Assembly: GCA_947625995.1 (NCBI GenBank)
Contig: CANQQN010000006.1
Coordinates: 1 to 21,788 of the forward strand
Source: an uncultured Lachnospiraceae bacterium
GTDB taxonomy: Bacteria; Bacillota; Clostridia; Lachnospirales; Lachnospiraceae
Direction: 5' to 3'
DNA: 21,788 nt
Below the pieces are notes generated by a model, which saw nothing but the letters and a program-made list of their open reading frames with translations, made no database searches and was not told the origin of the DNA. How positions within the stretch are numbered: position 1 is the first letter of the stretch; every line of letters starts with the position of its first letter. Of this stretch, positions 1 to 7,944 are shown piece after piece. The translations under genes and the position numbers were made by a program.

Positions 1-3000
1 TTTGTTTCCCGTCTGGAAAACGTCAGCCCCAAGGAAGCCGCCCTCATGCTGGACGAGGGCGAGGTGGAAACAGTCTCCCACTATTACGCTGCCGCCTTTT
101 TTAACCCGGATGTGGACTGCATCCTTGACATCGGCGGACAGGACATGAAATGCATCAAGATCAAAAACCAGACCGTGGACAGCGTGCTTTTAAATGAAGC
201 CTGCTCCTCCGGCTGTGGTTCCTTTATAGAAACCTTTGCGAAATCCCTGAATTATTCTGTGGAGGATTTTGCAGAGGCGGCGCTGTTTGCCGAAAATCCC
301 ATCGACCTTGGCACCCGCTGTACAGTATTCATGAATTCCAAGGTGAAGCAGGCCCAAAAGGAAGGGGCCAGCGTGGCGGATATCTCCGCCGGTCTCGCCT
401 ATTCCGTCATCAAAAACGCCCTGTTCAAGGTCATCAAGATCTCCGATCCCAAAGACCTTGGCAGCCACGTGGTGGTACAAGGCGGTACCTTCTACAACAA
501 CGCGGTCCTGCGAAGCTTTGAAAAGATCTCCGGCTGCGAGTGCGTCCGCCCCGACATTGCCGGTATCATGGGCGCTTTCGGAGCCGCCCTGATCGCAAGG
601 GAACGCTACACCGACGGCTGCAAGTCCTCCATGCTTTCCATTGATGAGATTAACGACCTGCAGTTTGAGACTTCCATGACACGATGCAAGGGCTGCACCA
701 ACAGCTGCCTGCTGACCATCAACCGTTTTTCCGGCAACCGCAGATTCATTTCCGGCAATCGTTGCGAACGGGGGCTTGGACAAGAGAAAAATAAAGAGCA
801 TCTGCCCAATCTGTTTGAATACAAAAACCAGCGGCTCTTTGGCTACGAATCCCTGCCGGAGGATCAGGCGCCCAGAGGCACGGTGGGCATTCCCCGGGTT
901 TTGAATATGTATGAGAATTACCCTTTTTGGCACACGTTCTTCACGGAACTTGGCTACCGGGTAGTACTCTCCCCTACCTCAAACAGAAAGATCTATGAGC
1001 TTGGCATCGAATCCATACCCAGTGAATCCGAATGTTATCCCGCAAAGCTTGCCCACGGCCATGTAAGCTGGCTGATCCGAAAGGGCATCAAATACATCTT
1101 TTACCCCTGCATTCCCTATGAGCGGGTGGAGTTTGACGAAGCCAACAACCATTATAATTGCCCCATCGTCACCTCTTACGCGGAAAACATCAAGAATAAC
1201 GTAGATGAACTGCGAAGCGACGACATTACCTTTGAAAATCCGTTTTTATCCTTTACCAGTCTGGAGACCATTTCCGACCGTCTTGTGGAGGAATTTACGA
1301 AAAACCACCAAATCCCGGCGGAGGAGATCAAAGCTGCCGCAAAAAAGGCATGGGATGAGCAGGAAGCCGTTCGCGAAGACATCCGCAGAAAAGGAGAGGA
1401 AACTCTTTCCTATCTGGAAAAAACAGGCAAGCGGGGCATTGTCCTTGCAGGACGTCCTTACCATGTAGATCCTGAGATCAACCATGGTATTCCCGAAATG
1501 ATCAACGGCTACGGCCTTGCGGTGCTGACGGAAGACTCCATCTCTCACCTTCATCAGGTAGAGCGTCCCCTGATCGTCATGGACCAGTGGATGTATCATT
1601 CCCGGCTGTACGCCGCGGCAAACTATGTAAAGACAAAGGAAAATCTGGATTTGATCCAGTTGAATTCCTTCGGCTGCGGTCTTGACGCTGTAACTACCGA
1701 TGCGGTCAGCGACATTTTGTGCAACAGCGGCAAGATCTACACGGTGCTGAAGATCGACGAAGTAAATAACCTTGGCGCCGCCCGTATCCGTATCCGCTCT
1801 CTACTGTCGGCCATCCGCGTCCGAGAGGACCGTCACATCAAGCGGGAGATCAAGCCTGCCAATTACGACCGCATTGTATTTACAAAAGAAATGCGCAAAA
1901 ACTACACGATCCTCTGCCCCCAGATGTCTCCCATTCATTTTGAGCTTCTGGAGCCGGCGCTACGCTCCTGCGGCTACAACATCGAGGTTTTGCCAAATGA
2001 CAACCGGGCGGCGGTGGATATGGGACTGAAATATGTCAACAACGACGCCTGCTTCCCCTCCCTGATGGTGGTGGGACAGATCATGGAGGCAATCCTCTCC
2101 GGCAAATATGATGTGAATAAGATCGCGGTCATTGTAACCCAGACCGGCGGGGGATGCCGCGCCACCAACTATATCGGTTTTATCCGGCGCGCCCTTGGAA
2201 AAGCAGGGTACGGTCACATTCCGGTAGTTTCCCTGAATCTAAGCGGGCTGGAATCCAATCCGGGCTTTAACTTGCTCTCCTATCCGCTGCTGAAAAAGGC
2301 ACTGTTTGCGCTGACCTTCGGCGATATCTTCATGCGCACCCTCTACCGGATGCGTCCCTACGAAGCAACGCCGGGCTCCGCAAACGCCCTCCATGACAAA
2401 TGGAAAGAAAAATGCAAGGCCTTCGTCTCCGGGAAGCACCCTTCTATCATTACATTCAGGAGGATGTGCAGAGAGATCATCGAGGACTTCGACAATCTGC
2501 CTATCACCGATGAAGTGAAGCCAAAAGTCGGCGTGGTCGGCGAGATCCTTGTAAAATTTTTGCCGGCGGCAAACAATTATCTGGTGGAACAGTTGGAGGC
2601 CGAAGGCGCGGAGGCCGTGGTTCCCGACCTGACCGACTTCCTGATGTACTGTTTTAAGAACGCGGAGTTCAAAGCGTCTCATCTGGGTATGAAAAAATCA
2701 ACCGCCCTGTACTGCCGTATAGGCATCAATGCGCTGGAATGGTTCAGAGGCGCCGCCCACAAGGCATTTGAAAAGAGCAAGCATTTTACGCCGCCCGTAC
2801 ATATTGACAAGCTGGCCGAAATGGCCTCCGACATTGTATCTCTTGGCAACCAGACCGGAGAGGGCTGGTTCCTTACCGGCGAGATGATGGAACTGATCCA
2901 CAGCGGTACCAACAATATCGTCTGCACGCAGCCCTTCGCCTGCCTGCCCAATCACGTGGTAGGAAAAGGCGTCATCAAGGAACTGCGCCACCAGTATCCG

Positions 3001-3111
3001 CTGTCAAACATTGTGGCCATCGACTACGATCCCGGCGCCAGCGAAGTCAACCAGCTGAACAGACTCAAACTCATGCTCTCAACCGCCCATAAAAACGTCC
3101 ACGCAAGCTAA
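1..3111 (+). CDS. Acyl-CoA dehydratase activase, giant BadF/BcrA-type ATPase fusion (5' end missing)
   Basis: The reading frame is open from base 1, so the gene starts upstream; 1036 residues are visible. Proteins of this kind are usually near 1400 residues, so about 400 residues (the first activase domain) are probably missing. Visible in order: the end of a BadF/BadG/BcrA/BcrD ATPase domain with the nucleotide motif DIGGQDMK and the iron-sulfur loop ACSSGCGSF (about residues 40-75); a Cys cluster RCKGCTNSC plus a later Cys (about 220-255); a DUF2229-like segment starting VGIPRVLNMYENYPFW (about 290-400); and a 2-hydroxyacyl-CoA-dehydratase-like region with NNDACFPS and TQTGGGCRATNY (about 635-770). 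By family, such proteins hydrolyse ATP to inject an electron into 2-hydroxyacyl-CoA dehydratases through a [4Fe-4S] cluster. The giant fused forms are poorly characterised, so the substrate is unknown. Family confidence is high, exact role low. Confidence 0.9.
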   Translation, partial: FVSRLENVSPKEAALMLDEGEVETVSHYYAAAFFNPDVDCILDIGGQDMKCIKIKNQTVDSVLLNEACSSGCGSFIETFAKSLNYSVEDFAEAALFAENPIDLGTRCTVFMNSKVKQAQKEGASVADISAGLAYSVIKNALFKVIKISDPKDLGSHVVVQGGTFYNNAVLRSFEKISGCECVRPDIAGIMGAFGAALIARERYTDGCKSSMLSIDEINDLQFETSMTRCKGCTNSCLLTINRFSGNRRFISGNRCERGLGQEKNKEHLPNLFEYKNQRLFGYESLPEDQAPRGTVGIPRVLNMYENYPFWHTFFTELGYRVVLSPTSNRKIYELGIESIPSESECYPAKLAHGHVSWLIRKGIKYIFYPCIPYERVEFDEANNHYNCPIVTSYAENIKNNVDELRSDDITFENPFLSFTSLETISDRLVEEFTKNHQIPAEEIKAAAKKAWDEQEAVREDIRRKGEETLSYLEKTGKRGIVLAGRPYHVDPEINHGIPEMINGYGLAVLTEDSISHLHQVERPLIVMDQWMYHSRLYAAANYVKTKENLDLIQLNSFGCGLDAVTTDAVSDILCNSGKIYTVLKIDEVNNLGAARIRIRSLLSAIRVREDRHIKREIKPANYDRIVFTKEMRKNYTILCPQMSPIHFELLEPALRSCGYNIEVLPNDNRAAVDMGLKYVNNDACFPSLMVVGQIMEAILSGKYDVNKIAVIVTQTGGGCRATNYIGFIRRALGKAGYGHIPVVSLNLSGLESNPGFNLLSYPLLKKALFALTFGDIFMRTLYRMRPYEATPGSANALHDKWKEKCKAFVSGKHPSIITFRRMCREIIEDFDNLPITDEVKPKVGVVGEILVKFLPAANNYLVEQLEAEGAEAVVPDLTDFLMYCFKNAEFKASHLGMKKSTALYCRIGINALEWFRGAAHKAFEKSKHFTPPVHIDKLAEMASDIVSLGNQTGEGWFLTGEMMELIHSGTNNIVCTQPFACLPNHVVGKGVIKELRHQYPLSNIVAIDYDPGASEVNQLNRLKLMLSTAHKNVHAS

Positions 3112-3137
3112 GAGCCATGCATGACGAAAATAAAAAT

Positions 3138-3173
3138 CACCGGAGAGTGTTTACATTCTCCGGTGTATTTTTA
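3138..3173. terminator. Bidirectional intrinsic terminator after the activase gene
   Basis: A perfect 9-bp stem, CACCGGAGA (3138-3146) with TCTCCGGTG (3157-3165), has a 10-nt loop. TATTTTTATT follows on the plus strand, and ATTTTTATTTT follows when read on the minus strand. It lies 27 nt after the activase stop. It could end both the activase transcript and the convergent phosphoglycerol transferase transcript. Confidence 0.85.
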
Positions 3174-3188
3174 TTGAGGAATATACGG

Positions 3189-3396
3189 CGACAGCCGTGA
3201 CCGAGTGTCCCTTAGGACACGAGGTGCAGGGCTCGTTTATTGTTTCTGATTCATCCGCCGACAGCCGTGACCGAGTGTCCCTTAGGACACGAGGTGCAGG
3301 GCTCGTCTACATCCGCCGACAGCCGTGACCGAATGTCCGTAAGGACACGAGGTGCAGGGCTCGTCTACATCCGCCGACAGCCGTGACCGAGTGTCC
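3189..3396. repeat. Array of 3.5 copies of a 47-nt hairpin-forming repeat
   Basis: Copies lie at 3189-3235, 3259-3305, 3317-3363 and a half copy at 3375-3396. Copies 2, 3 and 4 start 58 bases apart; copies 1 and 2 start 70 apart because of a longer, different spacer. Copies 1 and 2 are identical across the 47-nt core. Each full core has a central GTGTCC-loop-GGACAC stem, flanked on the plus strand by paired blocks ACC/GGT, TG/CA, GCC/GGC and CGA/TCG with small mismatches and a tandem G-A step. Copy 3 has GTAA in place of the CTTA loop and one stem change. The half copy stops at the hairpin apex, four bases before the phosphoglycerol transferase stop codon. It is transcribed as the 3' end of that gene. 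No spacer diversity is seen, so it is not CRISPR. Confidence 0.9.
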
Positions 3397-3400
3397 TAAT

Positions 3401-5232
3401 TTACCATTCAATATTCACCATCTGCCCATTGATCATGTAGGATACCCGTTCCTGATCCATTACATACACATGATGGGTATATTGGCCGGGCACAGATCCA
3501 AAATCACTGGCCTTCACAATGATCCTGTAGGTCCCGTCTTCCTGCTTCCGGGCTCCAAACCATTTCAGGTCGCTCTGATCCTCATTTGCCCACACGGCGC
3601 ACTGCACGTTAAATACATTGTCTGCAGGTTCCAGATCACTGATGATGATCTGATATGTCTTTTTCCCCTTGTCCACAGGCGTGATAGTCACAGTGCCCGT
3701 GATCCTGTGGGCAGCTTCCGTCTCCCCGTATTCCGCAAGTCCTTCCGTCAGTTCATCGATCAGTTTTGATTTTTTCTCCAGTTCCTGATCAATGGTCTCC
3801 AGATCGTATTTTTCCAGAAGGGTAGCCTCGGAAGAATATAGATTTGCCCCCAGCCCTAAACGGTCGCCTTCGATCTTCACGCCAAGGCTGGCCAGTGTAG
3901 TCGGAAACATATCCAGCGTAGTATATTTCCGGTAGGAGGTACTGTTATACTCCACAGCGGAATTGATATAAGCGGTATAGACCTTTCTCTCGTAATCTTC
4001 CGGTACATCTTCGCAAAAATCACTGTCCATGGTCAGATGGTCCCCCGCAATGACAACGGTAGTATTCTCATAAAAATCCTGCTTCTTGATCCAATCTACA
4101 AATTCAGACACTTTTTTGCTGGAACAAGCCATCACGTTGGCATACTTGTCTGAGCCAAAGGTATCGGGACAATCCGCGCATTTATAGCCGTCCTCAAAGT
4201 GAGTATCCACCGTCAGCATGGTAAAATTGAACGGTTCGTCACTCTCACTGCTGATCTTTGTCAGCTGATCCTTTGCAATGTCAAAAAGCCTGTCGTCCTC
4301 GAATCCCCAGAACACCTTATATCCCTGCGGAATATACCCGGCATCCACGCAGAAATAGTAATCGAGCAATTCAAATCCGCCGTGCTGGGTAAAATACAGG
4401 CCCTTGCCGGCAAAGCCCGCGTCAGAACATACTGCCTGTAACCTTCCTCTTTTAAGATGTCTCCCATAGTGACCACACCGGGGAAAAACTCTTTATGGCT
4501 GCTGCTCATGTCGTCGCTTTCGATAGGCATCAAAAGCGGCAATCCCGACGTCTGGCCGAACATGGCGGCCGCCGTCCATGTGGTTGCCGTAACAGGCTCG
4601 CCGCCGTCCAAAATACCGGAATCTCCGGAAAAATTCTCATTTTCCAGAGAAATATCCGTCAGCTCCGGGATCACATTTTTTCCGAAAGCGCCGCCGTGCT
4701 TTTTGTCCGCGTAGGTCATCTCCATAGATTCCAGAAAAATATAGATAATGTTCCTCTTCTTTTCCGGAAACGTAAGCTTCACAGACTGCGGCGCCACATA
4801 GTTTTCGTCAATAAAGTCTGAATATTCATTCTGGTTATTCTGATAACGGGAAATGCCCAGCCTGCTCCACATATAGAGTATAGAGCCCGCCGCGCACAGA
4901 ACGCTCAGGGCAAGTCCCGCCGCTACCACCAGCCATTTCTTTTTGGGAATCTTTATGTACAATACAACCGCCGCTGCCGTCAAAAGCAGATCCACCAGCA
5001 GGCTCTGCAAGAGGAAGCTGACGATAATGCCGGAATCCGTCCCCTGTATGGGCGCGTTCAGGTGAAATACCAGTTCATTGACCGTAAGGCCCGTCCATGT
5101 GCGGAACATCCAAAAAACAGATAACGTTATCAATGTAAACAAAAAGAACAGCAAAGCTGCCACAACCAATCCGGCTATCTTTGCTATTCTTTTGGCTTTT
5201 TCATTTCGCGATCTACTCTCTTGTATCTCCAT
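3401..5232 (-). pseudogene. LTA synthase/MdoB-like phosphoglycerol transferase, frameshifted
   Basis: This is a membrane enzyme of the alkaline phosphatase/sulfatase superfamily that by family transfers phosphoglycerol to envelope polymers. The 5' part (down to about 4430) encodes three hydrophobic segments (about residues 18-45, 65-90 and 97-120), the metal motif NIIYIFLESME and GGEPVTATTWTAAAMFG, which resembles the catalytic Thr region of MdoB. Near 4421-4436 the frame breaks; the other frame resumes with SDAGFAGKGLYFTQHGGFE and carries TVDTHFEDGY and VVIAGDHLT (metal Asp/His). The C-terminal ~90 residues (VQCAVWANEDQSDLKWF, QYTHHVYVMD) resemble a GBS Bsp-like repeat. The ATG at 5232 follows AAGAGGT at good spacing and lies below a promoter; the frame's upstream ATG at 5286 is too close to that promoter. 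Both halves keep conserved motifs, so the break is recent or a sequence error. Confidence 0.85.
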
Positions 5233-5276
5233 AAATATCCGACCTCTTATCATTATTCGCACAAAACGACAAATAA

Positions 5277-5305
5277 AAGATATCATATTTTTCGGTCTGA
5301 TGCAA
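5277..5305 (-). promoter_or_regulatory. Sigma-A promoter of the phosphoglycerol transferase gene
   Basis: TTGCAT (5300-5305), a 17-nt spacer and TATCTT (5277-5282), with an extended TG one base before the -10. The expected start is about 5270, giving a leader near 38 nt to the ATG at 5232. Confidence 0.65.
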
Positions 5306-5355
5306 GTTTTCTTTGTTATCCTTTATCTGGGATCGTTACGGGCGGGGAAAAGTGG

Positions 5356-5787
5356 TCATTCTTCTTCCAGCATGTTTACACGGCGCACATGGCGCTCGGC
5401 GCCGGAAAACTCCGTATTTAAGAAAGTATCCACGATCTTCAGCGCAAGTCCGGGGCCTACGACCCTTGCGCCCAGGGCGAGAATATTCGCGTCATTGTGC
5501 AGACGGGTGGCCTCCGCGCTGAAGCAGTCGGAGCACACCGCCGCCCGGGCGCCCTTGACCTTGTTTGCCGCAATGCTGATGCCGATGCCGGTGCCGCAGA
5601 TGATGATGCCCTTCTCGCATTGGCCGGATACAACAGCCCTTGCCACCGCTTTGCCATAGACCGGGTAATCGCATGGTTCTTCGTTGTAGCTGCCAAAATC
5701 CTTATATTCCAGTCCCAGTTCCTCCAGATGCCTGATGACCTCCTGTTTCAACCTATATGCTGCCTGATCACTTCCAAGTGCTATCAT
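5356..5787 (-). CDS. rpiB: Ribose-5-phosphate isomerase B (RpiB/LacAB family sugar-phosphate isomerase)
   Basis: The product is 143 residues, the usual RpiB size. The family interconverts ribose 5-phosphate and ribulose 5-phosphate in the cytosolic pentose phosphate pathway; relatives act on other sugar phosphates. Visible: the N-terminal strand MIALGSDQAAY, the catalytic Cys64 in IICGTGIGISIAANK, His98 in RLHNDANILALGARVVG, and the C-terminal FLNTEF...RHVRRV block. The family motif GSDHAG here reads GSDQAA, so the usual His is Gln8. The ATG at 5787 was chosen because GGGAGG lies 8 nt before it and family homology starts there; the frame extends 42 codons upstream through its own promoter. 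It is a separate unit from bioY (own promoter) and from the downstream phosphoglycerol transferase. Family certain, substrate probable. Confidence 0.93.
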   Translation of the reverse strand: MIALGSDQAAYRLKQEVIRHLEELGLEYKDFGSYNEEPCDYPVYGKAVARAVVSGQCEKGIIICGTGIGISIAANKVKGARAAVCSDCFSAEATRLHNDANILALGARVVGPGLALKIVDTFLNTEFSGAERHVRRVNMLEEE

Positions 5788-5889
5788 AATCGTGTCCTCC
5801 CTTTCAGATTTTCCTTCCTGACAGTTCAAAAACAGTTCCGGAACCGTCACATCCGACCCCGGTTTTCCGACGCCGGTCTGCTTTTTCTT

Positions 5890-5918
5890 ATTATAGCAAA
5901 TGTGGGCGGACAAATCAA
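5890..5918 (-). promoter_or_regulatory. Sigma-A promoter of rpiB
   Basis: TTGATT (5913-5918), 17-nt spacer, TATAAT (5890-5895) with an extended TGC. The leader is about 95 nt and contains the near-palindrome ACGGTTCCGGAACTGT (5832-5847, core GTTCCGGAAC), whose role is unknown. Confidence 0.75.
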
Positions 5919-5940
5919 CATACAGCCTTTTTCGGCTTTT

Positions 5941-6516
5941 TTACGCTTTTACCGGCACATTTGCGCGGTACAACGCGCTCTTTATCACACAGGCAAGAAT
6001 GTAGCCCGCCACAACAGACACCAGATCCTTCGGTATAAAAGGAAGGCTGACAGAAAGAAATGACGGTAAAAGAGCATTTTTTGTCGCGAACGCATACCAG
6101 ATCACGCCTGCTCCATGGCAGAGCGCCACGCCGAGAATCCCAAGGGCAATACCGGGCAACGCCTGTTTGGCCTTCCAAACCGTCTTCTTTCCGGCGCCCA
6201 GTCCGCACAGTGCCGCCATTGGAAGAAACCCCCAGATAAACCCGCCGGTAACTCCGAGAATGCTGCCGACGCCGCCTTTAAAACCGGTGAACACAGGCGC
6301 GCCCACAGCGCCCAGCAGTATGTACACCGCCACAGAGACCAATCCCATCTTCCAGCCCAGAATATAGCCGCAGAGGGCCACCGCAAACGTCTGCAATGTC
6401 ACCGGTACGCCGCCGGGCATAGGAATCGAGATCTGCGCCAGTACTGCGATGACCGCCGTACAGAGCCCGGTCAGCACAAGATCCGTTGTTGCCATCTTTT
6501 TGGTTTCTTTCATCAT
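5941..6516 (-). CDS. bioY: Biotin ECF transporter S component BioY
   Basis: The product is a very hydrophobic protein of 191 residues with about six membrane segments. BioY is the membrane S component that binds biotin and imports it with an energy-coupling module (EcfA/A'/T) encoded elsewhere, or slowly alone. Signature stretches are AQISIPMPGGVPVTLQTFAV (about residues 26-45) and the following YILGWKMGLVSVAVYILLGAVG, plus GGFIWGF. The start is the ATG at 6516 or the adjacent ATG at 6513; GGAGGGG lies just upstream and spacing slightly favours 6513. It lies 34 nt downstream of birA on the same strand, so the two are read as one biotin-responsive operon under the BirA operator at 7610-7646. 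No biotin synthesis genes are in the window, which suggests scavenging here. Confidence 0.95.
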   Translation of the reverse strand: MMKETKKMATTDLVLTGLCTAVIAVLAQISIPMPGGVPVTLQTFAVALCGYILGWKMGLVSVAVYILLGAVGAPVFTGFKGGVGSILGVTGGFIWGFLPMAALCGLGAGKKTVWKAKQALPGIALGILGVALCHGAGVIWYAFATKNALLPSFLSVSLPFIPKDLVSVVAGYILACVIKSALYRANVPVKA

Positions 6517-6550
6517 GATCCCCTCCAATTTTTTATTTTAAGATTCCTCT

Positions 6551-7543
6551 TTAAAATGAGCCCTCAAAGGGACGGATCCGAATCTCCCCCGCGTTCATCC
6601 GTATTTTTTCTCCCTCTTTTGTCTCAACGATCAAGGCGCCGTCATCATCGATATCCAGCGCCTTTACCGGTAGGCTTCCCGTTGTTCCGCTGGCTTCTAC
6701 CATCCTGCCGATAACAATAGAACGCTCCCTGTATGTTTTCATAAAGGTTTTCTTTGCCAGATGCCTGTAATATCCCATAAAAATACTCAGGACCTCGCCC
6801 ACGATCCGGCTTCTGGCACTGCCGTCACAAGGGTCTGTGCCATACAAAGAACCCGCCACGTCGCGTATCTCCTTTGGAAATCCTCCCACAGGGTCTGTCA
6901 CATTGATGCCAATGCCCAGCACCGCATAGGTCAGGCCGCCGGTCTCAAAATCAACAGATGCCTCTGTGAGGATCCCACATATCTTCTTTCCCCGGCAGAA
7001 CACATCATTGACCCACTTGATCCCGGTTTTAATGCCTGTGGCTTTTTCGATCCCTTCTGAAGTGGCAACGGCAGCCGCCGTTGTGATAAACAAAGATTCC
7101 TCTGCAGTCATTTTGGGGCGGAGCAAAATGCTGAAATAAATACCTGTGTCAGAAGGGGAATAAAACTGTCTGCCGCTTCGCCCTTTCCCCATGGACTGTC
7201 TGTCCGCCGCGATCACGGCCCCTTCCGGAGCGCCTTCTTCCGCCATCTGTTTAAGTACCGTGTTGGTGGAGGTCACTTTCCCCCGGACATGAATCTGCAG
7301 GCTCCGTCCATCTCCGGTGAGATATTTTTCAATACTCTCTTTTGACAATATTGCGTCTTCCTCCAAAAGACAATATCCCTTATTGGTGGCCGCTTCGATC
7401 CGGTGGCCGTCCTTTCGGAGACTGCGCACCGCTTTCCAGACAGAATTCCGGCTTACATACAATTCCTTTGCGATCCGGTTTCCGGAAAAATATTGTCCTC
7501 TGTTTTCTTCCAGAAGGCGCAGCACCTGCGATTTGACATCCAT
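6551..7543 (-). CDS. birA: Bifunctional biotin-[biotin carboxyl carrier protein] ligase / biotin repressor BirA
   Basis: The product is 330 residues, full length for the bifunctional form. An N-terminal winged helix (about residues 1-62; FSGNRIAKELYVSRNSVWKAV is the helix-turn-helix) is followed by the ligase domain. That contains the biotinyl-AMP loop GKGRSGRQFYSPSDTG (about 117-132) and KWVNDVF, then a C-terminal SH3-like domain ending near GEIRIRPFEG. It activates biotin with ATP, attaches it to carboxylase carrier lysines, and as biotinyl-AMP-bound dimer represses biotin genes. The ATG at 7543 follows AGGAGG with 8 nt spacing. It sits upstream of bioY. The presence of the HTH and of a matching operator before its own promoter indicates autoregulation. 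Confidence 0.96.
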   Translation of the reverse strand: MDVKSQVLRLLEENRGQYFSGNRIAKELYVSRNSVWKAVRSLRKDGHRIEAATNKGYCLLEEDAILSKESIEKYLTGDGRSLQIHVRGKVTSTNTVLKQMAEEGAPEGAVIAADRQSMGKGRSGRQFYSPSDTGIYFSILLRPKMTAEESLFITTAAAVATSEGIEKATGIKTGIKWVNDVFCRGKKICGILTEASVDFETGGLTYAVLGIGINVTDPVGGFPKEIRDVAGSLYGTDPCDGSARSRIVGEVLSIFMGYYRHLAKKTFMKTYRERSIVIGRMVEASGTTGSLPVKALDIDDDGALIVETKEGEKIRMNAGEIRIRPFEGSF

Positions 7544-7590
7544 GCAAAATCCTCCTGCGTTTTTGTTCTTTAAACTCTTTCATGCTATTG

Positions 7591-7619
7591 AAAGTAACAT
7601 AAAAAAAATCGATTGTCAA
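7591..7619 (-). promoter_or_regulatory. Sigma-A promoter of birA-bioY
   Basis: Perfect TTGACA (7614-7619), 17-nt spacer, TACTTT (7591-7596). The -35 box lies inside the left arm of the BirA operator. Confidence 0.75.
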
Positions 7620-7646
7620 CCTTTTCATAAAAATAGGTGACAATCG
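7610..7646. promoter_or_regulatory. BirA operator
   Basis: A perfect 9-bp inverted repeat, CGATTGTCA (7610-7618) and TGACAATCG (7638-7646), is separated by 19 bases. The inner bases make TTGTCAACC and AGGTGACAA, close to the known Firmicutes BirA site (TTGTNAACC, 14-15 bases, GGTTNACAA). It covers the -35 of the birA promoter, as expected for steric repression. Confidence 0.8.
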
Positions 7647-7664
7647 ACGTGCCTCAAAAATCTA

Positions 7665-7865
7665 TTATATTGTTTTATTTTCTTCCAGTTCTTTTTTGCG
7701 TTTCGTCATCAGTCCGCCGATGCGTCCCGTCTCCTTCGCCGACAGCGCCTTCCATCCATTTGCTTTTACCTTCTCCAGAAGGCCCAATTCTCCGGCAATC
7801 TCATATTTCAGCTGCTCGCGCTGCTTCTCCTCTGGGGTCATTTCACGCTTTTGCTGGCCACCCAT
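7665..7865 (-). CDS. Small acid-soluble spore protein, alpha/beta type (divergent)
   Basis: The product is 66 residues. Residues 20-53 (YEIAGELGLLEKVKANGW, then SAKETGRIGGLM) match the alpha/beta SASP pattern: an EIA protease-site region, a GW pair and a GxIGG motif. The family coats and protects spore DNA in the forespore and is degraded by Gpr protease on germination. This member is short and has a basic tail (TKRKKELEEN) in place of the second GGxIGGxMV block, so it belongs with minor clostridial SASPs. The ATG at 7865 follows AAAAGGAG with 9 nt spacing; the longer in-frame version runs through the promoter. A sigma-G-like promoter lies just upstream, consistent with forespore expression independent of the eutP transcript. 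Confidence 0.88.
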   Translation of the reverse strand: MGGQQKREMTPEEKQREQLKYEIAGELGLLEKVKANGWKALSAKETGRIGGLMTKRKKELEENKTI

Positions 7866-7893
7866 GTCATCACACTCCTTTTCTTCTATGTAG

Positions 7894-7923
7894 GAGTATG
7901 ACCCTTCCGGTAAGGGTTTATTC
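7894..7923 (-). promoter_or_regulatory. Sigma-G-like promoter of the SASP gene
   Basis: GAATA (7919-7923) fits the sigma-G -35 (GHATR), followed by 18 nt and CATACTC (7894-7900), which fits CATNHTA except the last base. The spacer contains an inverted repeat ACCCTT/AAGGGT (7901-7917). The position, about 28 nt before the ATG, fits. Confidence 0.55.
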
Positions 7924-7944
7924 AACAGCGCCTGTGATTCCCGG

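Noticed and set aside
190..933. 247-codon minus-strand frame inside the activase gene
   Set aside because: It is antisense to a gene with clear family motifs, has no recognisable domain and is a codon-bias shadow.
3189..3396. CRISPR-like array
   Set aside because: The spacers are 11-23 bases and two are identical; repeats are strongly palindromic over 47 nt, and no cas gene is nearby.
5832..5847. Near-palindrome in the rpiB leader as an operator
   Set aside because: The 16-bp near-palindrome with core GTTCCGGAAC is isolated and cannot be tied to any regulator; kept only as a remark in the rpiB promoter entry.
5921..5940. Terminator after bioY
   Set aside because: AGCC-6 nt-GGCT is only a 4-bp stem and has a T run on the plus strand only, the wrong direction for bioY.
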